In this document: piece after piece, positions 32,834-41,731 of the stretch
Numbering within the stretch: the first letter of the stretch is position 1
Layout of the letters: each line of letters begins with the position of its first letter
DNA from: Saccharibacillus sp. O23
GTDB taxonomy: Bacteria > Bacillota > Bacilli > Paenibacillales > Paenibacillaceae
Assembly: GCF_002205895.1 (NCBI RefSeq)
Contig: NZ_NJDE01000004.1
Coordinates: 124,001-188,000, forward strand
Direction of reading: 5' to 3'
DNA length: 64,000 nt
Made by a program: the position numbers and the translations under genes
The notes under the pieces: model-generated
Seen by the model: the letters and a program-made list of their open reading frames with translations, nothing else
Databases searched by the model: none
Told to the model about the DNA's origin: nothing

Positions 32834-34099
32834 TTACTTGTCGCTCTTCGCGGCCGCGCCGTTCGCTTCCGTGATCTTGTCTTCGACTTCTTTCTGCATC
32901 GTTTGCAGCGTATCGTCGATCGGCACGTTGCCGCGGATCAGATCGCCGACGTATTTGTCGACCGTTTCCGCGATGTACGGATAGTACTCGTAAGTATAGA
33001 TGTACAGAGACTTCGTCTCTTTCTCGTCCGACGTGAAGAAGGACTGCATGTAATTTTTGAAATCGGCGCCTTCGACGACTTCTTTACTTGCCGGAATCTG
33101 GCCGGCTTTCGCCCATTCGACGGAATGGCTGCGGATGAATTCCAAGAACGCCGCCACGCCTTTTTCTTTCTCGTCCGTACGCTTCTCGTTATTGAACATC
33201 GCGAACATATGGGAAGACGCGCGGTTCGTGAATTTGTCCGCGCTTGCGGAGTAGACGTTCGTCACGCCGAAATTCAAGCCTTCGACTTTGGCATGCGCCG
33301 TGGAACTCCACGTGCCGTCGGTCGAGAACAAGACTTTGCCGGATTGGAACATCAGGTAACCGTCTTCGCCGAACGGAGTCATCAAGCCCGCGTCGTTGAT
33401 CTTCTTGATATCTTCGATCGCTTGTTTCATGACCGGCGTGTTGACCGCGGGCTTGCCGTCCTGCTGAATATCGCCGCCGAGATTCTGGATCTGACCGAGC
33501 AGCACCCAACCGACAAGCGCGTCGTTGACGGCATATTCGTCCGCGGGCAGTTTGCCTTTCAGGCTCAGAATCTCGTCGATCGTGACGTTGTTGTCGTCAA
33601 GGAAGCTCTCTGCTCCGTATTTCTTCAGCAGGTCCTTGTTGTAATACATGACGTTGCTGTGAATATCGAGAGGAATCGTATATTGCGTACCGTCGATATT
33701 GCCGGCTCCCCAAGCTTGCGGAAGGTAATTGGCTTCCTTCAACTCTGGTTGCGCTTGCATGACTGTCGTCATCGGTTCGAGCTGCTTCTGTTTCACGTAA
33801 CCCGGTACGCGGTCGGCGTGAATGATCGCCAGATCCGGAACCCCTTTGCCCGAACTGAGCACGGTAGAGATCTTCGTGTACATGTCGGAAGTTACCACAT
33901 GCTTCACTTTGATCGCCGGGTTGGTCGCGTTGTATTCCTTCACCAGATTGTCCATGTACGCGCCGTCGTCGCCGGTCAACGGCGTCCAAAACGTAATCGT
34001 ATTCGGATCGTTGGCGTTGCTGCTTCCGCATCCTGCGAGCAGCGAAGCCGCTACGGCCGTGCCCGTTATGAGTGCCCCCAATTTTTTCTTCAAAACCAT
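32834..34099 (-). CDS. Sugar-binding lipoprotein of the ABC importer
   Basis: A 421-residue extracellular solute-binding protein of family 1. The signal peptide ends in a lipobox LLAGC (Cys near residue 24), so it is anchored to the outer face of the membrane. TITFWTPLTGDDGAYMD opens the mature domain and is typical of oligosaccharide-binding proteins. AGGAGGAGA precedes the ATG at 34099. The GH43 enzyme in the operon suggests that the ligand is an arabinose- or xylose-containing oligosaccharide. A strong promoter overlapped by a cre site drives it. Confidence 0.9.
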   Translation of the reverse strand: MVLKKKLGALITGTAVAASLLAGCGSSNANDPNTITFWTPLTGDDGAYMDNLVKEYNATNPAIKVKHVVTSDMYTKISTVLSSGKGVPDLAIIHADRVPGYVKQKQLEPMTTVMQAQPELKEANYLPQAWGAGNIDGTQYTIPLDIHSNVMYYNKDLLKKYGAESFLDDNNVTIDEILSLKGKLPADEYAVNDALVGWVLLGQIQNLGGDIQQDGKPAVNTPVMKQAIEDIKKINDAGLMTPFGEDGYLMFQSGKVLFSTDGTWSSTAHAKVEGLNFGVTNVYSASADKFTNRASSHMFAMFNNEKRTDEKEKGVAAFLEFIRSHSVEWAKAGQIPASKEVVEGADFKNYMQSFFTSDEKETKSLYIYTYEYYPYIAETVDKYVGDLIRGNVPIDDTLQTMQKEVEDKITEANGAAAKSDK

Positions 34100-34135
34100 T
34101 CTCCTCCTGTCTTTGCAAGCCCTTAACTCGTGTTT

Positions 34136-34165
34136 AGTATATCGCCAATCTGAAAACGGTGTCAA
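34136..34165 (-). promoter_or_regulatory. Strong sigma-A promoter of the sugar importer operon
   Basis: On the reverse strand TTGACA (34165-34160), an 18-base spacer and TATACT (34141-34136). Transcription would start near 34129, about 30 bases before the ATG. Confidence 0.8.
34151..34164. promoter_or_regulatory. cre site overlapping the importer promoter
   Basis: TGAAAACGGTGTCA is a perfect match to TGWAANCGNTNWCA. It covers the spacer and five bases of the -35, so bound CcpA would exclude RNA polymerase. Confidence 0.78.
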
Positions 34166-34185
34166 TAACTTTTTGATAAACTTTA

Positions 34186-34281
34186 ATTAATTTATATGAT
34201 CTTAGTTAACATTATAATTAACTTAAATTCTTCTTGTAATCGCTTTTTTGTTTGAAGAGTACGTATTTCATTAATTTATAT
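34186..34281. promoter_or_regulatory. Repeated A+T-rich motifs in the divergent control region
   Basis: ATTAATTTATAT occurs at 34186-34197 and 34270-34281, and an inverted repeat GTTAA-N8-TTAAC lies at 34205-34222. They flank the divergent starts of the importer operon and the ArsR-like gene and are candidate operators for that regulator. Confidence 0.4.
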
Positions 34282-34369
34282 ACATATTAATAATCTTTAT
34301 GGTATTATTAATTTGACTTTTGAAAACCTTACTCGAATGACCGAAACCAAGCGAAAGAAGTGGGATAAG

Positions 34370-35272
34370 ATGCAGTTGGAAATCGATCAGTCCTCCCTCG
34401 TCGTCTATGAAGCGTTGGCCAGCGAAGTGCGCATCAAGATCATTCAGTTGTTGTCCAAAAACAAGATGAATATCAAAGAGTTGGCTCAGGAGTTGGGGAT
34501 CAGCAGTCCGATCGTGATCAAGCACATTAAGAAGTTGGAAGACGCGGGCATCATCAAGACGGAGAAAGTGCCGGGCAAGTCGGGGCTTCAGAAATTGTCG
34601 ATTCTCAAAGTGGACCATATCGAAATCAACTTTCCGAAAAAGATCTTCCATTCTTTCGATTCTTACGAAACTTCCGTTCCGGTCGGGCATTACACGGACT
34701 TCGATCTCAAACCGACCTGCGGGCTGGCGTCCGAAAAAGACTTTATCGGTCCGGTCGACGATCCGAAGTACTTCATGGACCCGAAACGGATGGAAGCGGA
34801 AATCTTGTGGTTCACTCAAGGATTCGTGCAGTACAGCGTCGCGAACTTTCTCAAAAAAGAAGAAAAGCTTCAGCAGTTCGAAATCAGCATGGAATTGTCT
34901 TCGGAGTTTCCGTTCTCGAACGATGTCTGGCCTTCGGATATCACGTTCACGCTCAACGGCATCGAACTCGGCACTTGGACCAGCCCCGGCGACTTCGCCG
35001 ACACGAGAGGCAAGCTTACCCCCGAATGGTGGCCGCATAACCTGAACCAGTACGGCCTGCTCAAGACGATCCGCATTACCGGCCACGGCACCTACGTCGA
35101 CGGCGATCCGATGTCCGATATTTCGATCGCGGATCTCGACACGAACTGCGACCGCTGGACGCTGCGCATCGAAGTCAAAGAAGACGCCGAGAACGTCGGC
35201 GGCGCGACGATCTTCGGCAAGAAGTTCGGGAATCACAATCAAGATATTTTGTTCAAGATGTATTATTTGTAA
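34370..35272 (+). CDS. ArsR-like winged-helix regulator with large C-terminal domain
   Basis: A 300-residue regulator. Residues about 10-70 form a winged helix (VYEALASEVRIKIIQLLSKNK, ELGISSPIVIKHIKKLEDAGI). The remaining about 230 residues are a conserved sensing domain with Trp-rich patches (TPEWWPHN, LGTWTSPGDF, TNCDRWTLRIEV) of beta-sandwich appearance. It is found in Paenibacillus next to sugar importers, so a carbohydrate ligand is likely. The ATG at 34370 is chosen because the conserved N-terminus begins there; its ribosome binding site is weak, and ATG 34337 or TTG 34313 remain possible. It is divergent from the importer operon. Confidence 0.7.
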   Translation: MQLEIDQSSLVVYEALASEVRIKIIQLLSKNKMNIKELAQELGISSPIVIKHIKKLEDAGIIKTEKVPGKSGLQKLSILKVDHIEINFPKKIFHSFDSYETSVPVGHYTDFDLKPTCGLASEKDFIGPVDDPKYFMDPKRMEAEILWFTQGFVQYSVANFLKKEEKLQQFEISMELSSEFPFSNDVWPSDITFTLNGIELGTWTSPGDFADTRGKLTPEWWPHNLNQYGLLKTIRITGHGTYVDGDPMSDISIADLDTNCDRWTLRIEVKEDAENVGGATIFGKKFGNHNQDILFKMYYL

Positions 35273-35327
35273 GGGCTTAGTTTCACAGAAACTTATGATG
35301 TACTTCAAGTAAAAGAGCACCTATACT

Positions 35328-35368
35328 AAAGAGCCCTATATTCACAACTAGTGAATATAGGACTCTTT
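35328..35368. terminator. Hairpin at the 3' end of the giant gene
   Basis: AAAGAG plus CCTATATTCAC pairs with GTGAATATAGG plus CTCTTT with one mismatch, around a 5-base loop, 14 bases past the stop at 35382. It can serve both this gene and the ArsR-like gene. Confidence 0.65.
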
Positions 35369-35372
35369 GGCT

Positions 35373-35390
35373 GAAAATTTCTTATCTATC
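35373..35390. repeat. Left boundary repeat of the island (imperfect)
   Basis: GAAAATTTCTTATCTATC resembles GAATTTTCTTATTTATC at 41724-41740, same orientation. It covers the stop codon of the giant gene, as the right copy covers the AraC stop. A+T-rich, so chance similarity is possible. Confidence 0.35.
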
Positions 35391-38300
35391 TAGCAACCAA
35401 GATGCGAATTCCCATTTCGATGAAGCCTCTGTCAGAAACTCCTCAACATTTATAAAATGATGTTTTTCTATTTTTTTATGCTTGGCTAACCATCCTAATA
35501 CTAGTTTTCCTTCAATGTCATTATGACTATTTAAAACACCTAACCACCAATCTACTGCCTCATAACAATATCCCAAAGATTGCACAATTAAATCGGCTTT
35601 GATCCAATCTTCTTCATTATTTTGATTTTCGGCTAATGATAATGCTAAATTGATAATAGCTGTATCACTACCACTTAAAAGACTAGATTGTAATAATGAA
35701 AAAATGTTGTTATACAAACAATCTCCTTGAATTTCGTTCCTTCTTAATAAATAAGCAAGCGATACACCTGCCGATTCCACTCCTTTTTCATAAGCATTTA
35801 CGAACAAGCGAGTGGCCAATTCATACTCTTTTAAATTATAAGACGCAATTCCTAAATTCTGCAAACCCTGTACATTAACCTTTCTTATAGCTGTTTCTAT
35901 CAACTGATTCCCTTTTCGTTCGTCTTTATTAAATCGAAGTCCTTTCTTTAACATTATTCCATATTCAAGCATAGCAATAGGAAGATTTTGAGATGATGCT
36001 TTTTGCAAGTATGATTTTCCGTTTTTTACTTGTTTTCTAGCACCTTTCTGTTCTAAATAAAATTTCCCGAGCAAGTAACTTGATTGATCGTTATCTATCT
36101 TTCCTAATTGTTTTAATAATTTTTCAGCTTTAAAAACATTTTTTGGCACGTAATATCCGTTAATCAAAATTTCTGCATAAGAAATTATAGCTTTTTTATA
36201 ATCATCTTCACATAGCTTTTCGAATATTTCTATTGCTATTTCCTCATCCTCATCAAAATAATTTCCATATAATATATTTTTAGCATAAAAAAGCTCTGCT
36301 TCGGCATAACCATTATGGTATAGTTGTAAAATCATCTCAATTCCCATTGACTCCAAGTGAGCTTGATTATAGCTTCCTTGAATATAAATTAAGGCCAACT
36401 CATATTTAGCATTCAAGTTCCCTTTAAGCGAACATTCTTCAAGGATAGAAATAGCTTTTTTAAAATCGGAATTTATTTCTCGCCCTTCCAAAAGTCTCAT
36501 AGCATAGTCTACTTTTAAAGCTTGATTCTTTTCCTTTAAAAGCATTTCAAAATAAGTCGTTGCTTTGTCAATATCTTTTTCTACTTCGCTTCCCTCTAAA
36601 TATATATTTCCGAGTGAATTCATCGCTATTGGATCGTGGTTTTCTACACATTCCTCTAGTATTTTAATGGCAGACGTTATAGTTTCACTCTTTATAATTC
36701 CTTTGATCACTAATTCCGCTAATACTCTCTTAGAATCTGCTTGTCCTTTCTCTAGACTTTCTCTTAGTAATTTTTCTCCTTTAAAAACATTCTTCACCAC
36801 TCCATGACTGCCTAGCAATAATTTACAAGCATATCTATGCTTTGCATCAAGATTTTTCTCCGAAATACTTTCTAAATAGCTTATTGCCTTTGCGACATTT
36901 TTACCAATGCCTTTTCCATTAAATAATCTTTCAGCGAATTCAATCTCGGCTTCTTCGTCTTTTTCTTCCACCAATTCAATTAGTAGTTTTTCTCCTTCTT
37001 CTATTTTTCCTTTTACAATTTTTCCATCCAACAATATTCGAGCTAATTTTAATTTCGCTGAGGCATCGCCCTCATTCATGGCAATCTTTAATAAATTTTT
37101 TCCTCGCTCAACGTCTTGTTTCATAAATACTCCATTTAATAAGTAAGAACCTAAAATCCGTTGCGCATTCGTTTCCTTCTCAGCAGCAGTTTCTAACATT
37201 TCAACTGCCTGATCAGTATCATAAAGCGAACTTTCTCCTAACAAAATATTATTTGCAAGAATAGTCTTAGCGATCAAATCTCCTAGTTCCGAAGCTTGTA
37301 CCAATAATGTTTCAGCTTTCTTGATGTCTTTAGGAATTTCATCGCCAATAATATAATAATGTCCTAGCTCTCTAAGCGCTTCTGGATCTAAAGACTCTGC
37401 CGCTTTTTTTAGTAACTCTTCTCCTTTGATTATATTTTTTTCGACAAATTCTCCTTCTACATAGAGCTCACCCAGAAAAGTAAAAGCTTTTACATGGCCA
37501 TAGAAAGTAGCCTCTTTCAGTAAGCTTATTGCTTTTTTTACGAGAATTTGATTTTTGTTGAGCTGTTTTAAACTAATTATACTTCTCGCATATAGATATT
37601 TTGATGAAGAGGCCCCTTTTTTGATTAATGACTCAAATATCTCCATTCCTTTTTCAATATCTTGCGGAACATTATAACCTTGAATATATCTTAGTGCGAG
37701 AAGATTACCATATTTGATCTCTTCAGTTGATGCTGCTTTAGTAAGTAAAGCTAAACCTAATTCCGTATTTTGGGTGTAATACTTTCCATCGATCAAAAGA
37801 TCCGCTTTATAGGCCATCGCAGCACAAAAATCAGAAGAAACAAGATCATCTAATATTTTTTGAGCTTCTAGAATATCATTAGGAATATACACGCCTTCAA
37901 ATAATAGTCTCACGTATTCTAGATCTGCTTTCTTAGATTTACTCTTTCTTGCTTCATCTAATATCTCAAGTGACTTGGGAATATTTTTATCTATTCCTTT
38001 CCCATGTTTCAGCAGATTGTAATAAAGCATCAAAGCATTATCATAACCTTCATTCATCAATTCTTGAAGATGATTTTCTCCTTGCTTTATTAATTCGGGG
38101 TCTTTATTTTCAGTTATCAAGAATTCTGCTAAATTAATTTTCGCCACACGATTGCCTTTCTTGATCGATCTTTCCAGAAGATTTTTACCGTATTCAATGT
38201 TTTTCTCTACAGCCTCACCTTGAAAATACCGCGTACCCATTATATAAAGCGCCCATTCATTCTCCATTTCTAACAATTCTTGAAAAATCTTATCACTAGT

Positions 38301-41300
38301 TGGTATGTCGCTAGGTATTGTTTTACCAAGAAGAAGTCTTATAGCTAGTTCTAGCTTTGCAGCTTGATTTTCAAACTCTGCTGCTTTTCTAAGTAGTAAC
38401 TCCCCTTTTACTAGATCTTCGTCTACTTCATCTCCATCTAAAAACATACAGCCTAAAACCAACATAGCTTTAGAATCCTCTAACTCAACTGCTTTTTCTA
38501 AAAAATCCAGTGCTTTCCGAGTATCTTTCCCCACTCCTTTACCTAAAGAGTATATAAAACCTAAAAATGACAGAGCCTCTGTATATTTATTGAAAGCTGC
38601 TTTTTCGATTAACTTTAGAGAAAGATCATTAAATGGTTCTTGTTCGCTTTGAGAATATAGATCAAAACCTACAGAGAATAAACGTGCATCATTAGCAGAT
38701 TTTAAGAAAATATCAATACCTTTATTAAAATTGTTTTCAGGAATAATAGAATGATTTTTCATCTTTCTAAAGAATTCGCTTGTAAAATCAATGCTTGTAG
38801 TTTTATCAGTTGCCATCCATTCAAATAAATAATTTATAAATTCCTCTACGTCAATACGACTAAAATGTTTTTTTAAGATGTATTCAGCAAATTGGTTATC
38901 AACTAAAGTTATTCTATCAAATCTTATTTCGCTAATATAATTCTGAATCTTCTTTAATTCTCTATTTATGTGCGGAAGTCTGTGGAGCTTACCTCTATGC
39001 CTAATAAACGACTGAATTTGTTCAATATGAAGAGCTTGAATTCCTTTTGATATCGAGAGCATCAATAGAATTTCCTCAAACACCTCATTCGAAGAATCAT
39101 ACTCAGCAAGTTCTTGATATATAGGAACCTCACTAAATTGATATTCGAATTCTTCTATTACAATTTCTTTGCTCTTTCCATCACTTTTATCAAGAGCTAA
39201 AAGAAGCCTATTTATACTTTTTACCTTTCCTTTAGTCTTTTCAAAAAAAAGGACATTCAAGTTTTTTTCTAACTCATCTTCTTCTTTTATTCCAGTGATA
39301 ACGGGTATGTCTTCTCTACTCAAATCATTTACTATTATTTTGTGATCATAACTATACGAATCTTCATTATCGCTAGTAGAGAGTAAAATACGACATTCTT
39401 CAGGACATAAGTTTAATAGTTCATTGATTATATTTTTTTGATCTTGCAGCATTTCGATTGAATCAATAATTATAATCACAGTTCCTGTTTCTGTAACTAA
39501 TCTTTTTACAGCTTCAGCAAAATACCTTTTTAAAACTTCAAACTTAGATGGTCTATTTACATCGTCAAAATCATTTTCAAAATTTCTATTTATGTAGGAT
39601 TCTATGCTTGAGATTGATAGCTTATTGACCATATAATCGTTGCATTGTTGCACGATCGCTTTAGTAAATTCAGTAAAATTATTAGAATACTTGAATGAAT
39701 ATACCAATGTATTACATGTATTATTTAATTTTATTTTTTTTAGTACACACGAAATTATATGAGTTTTACCTACTTCATTAGCACCTCTCAAAAGCACTAT
39801 TTTATTTGCCTTCAAAGCGTCGATAACATTTTGATATTCTGAATCCCTTCTATACTCTGTGAATTTTTGATCATAGTATTCTGATTTGATCAGTTCTAAC
39901 AAATTGTAATTCTCGTAAAGCATATTGGAACCAATTTTTTGATTAGAAAGTTTAAGTTTAATTTCTTCATAAAAAATAATTACAGGAACCGTGAAGTTCA
40001 TTATAATTTCTTGGAAAACGGTATCCTTATTTTCGTAAGAAATCCAAACATCGTTTTGTGACTTAATATTTGCGAATGTATTTTTACTCTTGTTAAGTAG
40101 ATAATTAACTCTTTCGTTGCATGCATTCTTTTCGAACTGACTTGAAACTAAATCAATAAAGTGAATAATTTTGTCTTTTTGAAGAGTATTTTGATTTATG
40201 TTTTCTTTGGGATTAATTAAATTAAATATTACTCCATACCAAATTTCCAGCAACTCAAATATAGATGAAACATTTAAGTTATTTAAAAATTGATTTGTTT
40301 CGAACTCTTCAATTAATTTTTTGATTTGTAAGACTTGAGGCTCTACATATAATAAGCGATCAATCATTAAAACATAATTATTGATTTTGCTTAAGACATC
40401 AAGCTGTTCCGTTTGTCTAAAGATACTACTAAGGTTGTTATAAAACTTAGAACTATTAAAAAAAACATAATCACTTTCATCATTGTGCAACTCTATAGAT
40501 GTCTTCTCTTTATCAATTATATAACCTTCGGCTAAACTGCTGTTACTATCGGTATTTTCTAATGATACGGGTGTATCTAAAAGATGAAGTTTAGTTAGAC
40601 TCATATCCTGTTTTTTTTTACTTTTAGAATTCGAACTGTTTAAATAATACTCAGCCTTTCCATTTTTCTGAGTATTTTTCGAATTTTCTATAAATTCATT
40701 TCTCGTATCAGAAAATTCTCTGCTATATACATCTATTCTTTTTTCATCATCAAAATAGTCAATTACAGCATACCCGTTCACATATTTTTTGCTTTCATTC
40801 CAAATGTTAGAAGACATGTTCCCTGCTGCAACACAACTAAAGGCTTCGCCAACTACTGTGATTCTCTGAGAATGGCTTCCTGTGTGCACATGACCACTTA
40901 AAATAATATCATATTCCTTTTGCATTAATGCTTCACAGCTTTCAATATCAAAGTCTTGAAGCGCAGTAAATTGATGATGCATTAATGCAATTTTAATATC
41001 GCAATCTTCTAGTATCGCATTCGAATTATAAATTTGTTGGACTCCCATTAAAATTTTCCCATCATCTTGATTATCATAACAACGCCAGGACGTATTAAAA
41101 CAGGTTATTCCAATCTTTTTGTTACAAGCTTCTAATATATAGTTAGATTGATAGTTAGTTATATGATCTAAATTATAATTATGGAATTCTCTCTCAAATC
41201 TTTTGAACTCATTTAACCTTTTCGTCCCTTCGTTATTTTCGCTATTCATGAAATTCATTACAGAATTAACATCATGTAGTTCTTTAATCAACCCGCTCTC

Positions 41301-41612
41301 AACTATTTGACTATCAGCATTTCTATTAATATCATGATTGCCTGGAACAAAAACAAATTGTTTGGTTTCTAGATTAAGTTCACTAAGCAAGGGCTGAATG
41401 ACCAAATCTTTAAAAGTATCAAATGCTTGTTCGGCATTTCCAAAGCTTTGTCCCCCTTTGTCGATGGCATCGCCAGTAAAACATATAAGATCAATCTTTT
41501 TTTGCTCATGGTAGACCAGCAAGTCTTTAACTAAAGCCTTCATAATTACATTTTTTGTGTTAAAAACATCGTTTTTCGATAAATGAAAATCCGAAATATG
41601 TACAATTCTCAT
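35382..41612 (-). CDS. Metallophosphoesterase-STAND NTPase-Sel1 repeat protein, candidate defence protein
   Basis: A 2076-residue soluble protein in three parts. Residues 1-300 are a calcineurin-like metallophosphoesterase with all metal motifs: SDFH (Asp8, His10), GD (Asp48), GNHD (91-94), His212 and GHVH (240-243). Residues about 585-950 hold a P-loop NTPase: Walker A GANEVGKT (610-617), Walker B VIIIIDS (Asp717), a sensor-like LLSTSD and a following helical module, the STAND layout. From about 995 to 2040 I count about 27 Sel1-like repeats of about 36 residues. AAGGAG precedes the ATG. Effector, switch and repeat sensor is the plan of Avs-type anti-phage proteins, but function here is inferred, not shown. 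Confidence 0.85.
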   Translation of the reverse strand: MRIVHISDFHLSKNDVFNTKNVIMKALVKDLLVYHEQKKIDLICFTGDAIDKGGQSFGNAEQAFDTFKDLVIQPLLSELNLETKQFVFVPGNHDINRNADSQIVESGLIKELHDVNSVMNFMNSENNEGTKRLNEFKRFEREFHNYNLDHITNYQSNYILEACNKKIGITCFNTSWRCYDNQDDGKILMGVQQIYNSNAILEDCDIKIALMHHQFTALQDFDIESCEALMQKEYDIILSGHVHTGSHSQRITVVGEAFSCVAAGNMSSNIWNESKKYVNGYAVIDYFDDEKRIDVYSREFSDTRNEFIENSKNTQKNGKAEYYLNSSNSKSKKKQDMSLTKLHLLDTPVSLENTDSNSSLAEGYIIDKEKTSIELHNDESDYVFFNSSKFYNNLSSIFRQTEQLDVLSKINNYVLMIDRLLYVEPQVLQIKKLIEEFETNQFLNNLNVSSIFELLEIWYGVIFNLINPKENINQNTLQKDKIIHFIDLVSSQFEKNACNERVNYLLNKSKNTFANIKSQNDVWISYENKDTVFQEIIMNFTVPVIIFYEEIKLKLSNQKIGSNMLYENYNLLELIKSEYYDQKFTEYRRDSEYQNVIDALKANKIVLLRGANEVGKTHIISCVLKKIKLNNTCNTLVYSFKYSNNFTEFTKAIVQQCNDYMVNKLSISSIESYINRNFENDFDDVNRPSKFEVLKRYFAEAVKRLVTETGTVIIIIDSIEMLQDQKNIINELLNLCPEECRILLSTSDNEDSYSYDHKIIVNDLSREDIPVITGIKEEDELEKNLNVLFFEKTKGKVKSINRLLLALDKSDGKSKEIVIEEFEYQFSEVPIYQELAEYDSSNEVFEEILLMLSISKGIQALHIEQIQSFIRHRGKLHRLPHINRELKKIQNYISEIRFDRITLVDNQFAEYILKKHFSRIDVEEFINYLFEWMATDKTTSIDFTSEFFRKMKNHSIIPENNFNKGIDIFLKSANDARLFSVGFDLYSQSEQEPFNDLSLKLIEKAAFNKYTEALSFLGFIYSLGKGVGKDTRKALDFLEKAVELEDSKAMLVLGCMFLDGDEVDEDLVKGELLLRKAAEFENQAAKLELAIRLLLGKTIPSDIPTSDKIFQELLEMENEWALYIMGTRYFQGEAVEKNIEYGKNLLERSIKKGNRVAKINLAEFLITENKDPELIKQGENHLQELMNEGYDNALMLYYNLLKHGKGIDKNIPKSLEILDEARKSKSKKADLEYVRLLFEGVYIPNDILEAQKILDDLVSSDFCAAMAYKADLLIDGKYYTQNTELGLALLTKAASTEEIKYGNLLALRYIQGYNVPQDIEKGMEIFESLIKKGASSSKYLYARSIISLKQLNKNQILVKKAISLLKEATFYGHVKAFTFLGELYVEGEFVEKNIIKGEELLKKAAESLDPEALRELGHYYIIGDEIPKDIKKAETLLVQASELGDLIAKTILANNILLGESSLYDTDQAVEMLETAAEKETNAQRILGSYLLNGVFMKQDVERGKNLLKIAMNEGDASAKLKLARILLDGKIVKGKIEEGEKLLIELVEEKDEEAEIEFAERLFNGKGIGKNVAKAISYLESISEKNLDAKHRYACKLLLGSHGVVKNVFKGEKLLRESLEKGQADSKRVLAELVIKGIIKSETITSAIKILEECVENHDPIAMNSLGNIYLEGSEVEKDIDKATTYFEMLLKEKNQALKVDYAMRLLEGREINSDFKKAISILEECSLKGNLNAKYELALIYIQGSYNQAHLESMGIEMILQLYHNGYAEAELFYAKNILYGNYFDEDEEIAIEIFEKLCEDDYKKAIISYAEILINGYYVPKNVFKAEKLLKQLGKIDNDQSSYLLGKFYLEQKGARKQVKNGKSYLQKASSQNLPIAMLEYGIMLKKGLRFNKDERKGNQLIETAIRKVNVQGLQNLGIASYNLKEYELATRLFVNAYEKGVESAGVSLAYLLRRNEIQGDCLYNNIFSLLQSSLLSGSDTAIINLALSLAENQNNEEDWIKADLIVQSLGYCYEAVDWWLGVLNSHNDIEGKLVLGWLAKHKKIEKHHFINVEEFLTEASSKWEFASWLLDR
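35500..38630 (-). repeat. Sel1-like repeat array within the giant protein
   Basis: About 27 units of about 36 residues follow the pattern KA---L--A---G---A---LA--Y--G--V-KD. Copies are well diverged at DNA level. Such solenoids bind proteins; here they would be the sensor part. Confidence 0.8.
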
Positions 41613-41620
41613 TTGAATTT
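41607..41620. repeat. 14-bp direct repeat, copy 1 (over the giant gene's start codon)
   Basis: TCTCATTTGAATTT recurs exactly at 41716-41729. Copy 1 includes the ATG and its first two codons; copy 2 lies at the island's right edge. Confidence 0.7.
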
Positions 41621-41682
41621 CTCCTTCAATAAAAAGTAACTATCTATACCTATCAAGCGTGTAATTTCTTCTAAACACCTAT

Positions 41683-41688
41683 ATCATA
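41683..41688 (-). promoter_or_regulatory. Candidate -10 box of the giant gene
   Basis: On the reverse strand TATGAT, about 70 bases before the ATG at 41612, with a TTGATG 15 bases upstream as a poor -35. Confidence 0.3.
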
Positions 41689-41715
41689 ACACTATTCTCA
41701 AACCATCAAAATATA

Positions 41716-41729
41716 TCTCATTTGAATTT
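41716..41729. repeat. 14-bp direct repeat, copy 2 (island right edge)
   Basis: Exact copy of the sequence at the giant gene's start codon. It lies directly before the stop of the AraC gene and overlaps the right boundary repeat. Confidence 0.7.
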
Positions 41730-41731
41730 TC

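Larger units (their letters stand above)
35273..41731. other. A+T-rich genomic island carrying one giant gene
   Basis: Base composition changes abruptly from G+C-rich to roughly one-third G+C just after the ArsR-like gene, and back again at the 3' end of the AraC gene. Codon use inside is dominated by AAA, ATA, AGA, TTA and GAT. The island contains the 2076-residue gene, a hairpin at its 3' end and about 120 bases of leader. Imperfect direct repeats lie at its edges (35373-35390 and 41724-41740). No integrase or transposase is present. Confidence 0.75.

Noticed and set aside
32639-34126. A 495-codon plus-strand frame antisense to the sugar-binding protein
   Set aside because: The reverse-strand gene has a lipobox, ribosome binding site, promoter and operon context.
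35500-38630. The repetitive Sel1 region considered as a CRISPR or DNA-level tandem array
   Set aside because: The repeats are seen at protein level only. DNA copies are diverged and there are no identical repeats with spacers.
35273-41731. Island considered as a prophage or transposon
   Set aside because: No integrase, transposase, phage structural gene or long terminal repeats are present; only one gene is encoded.
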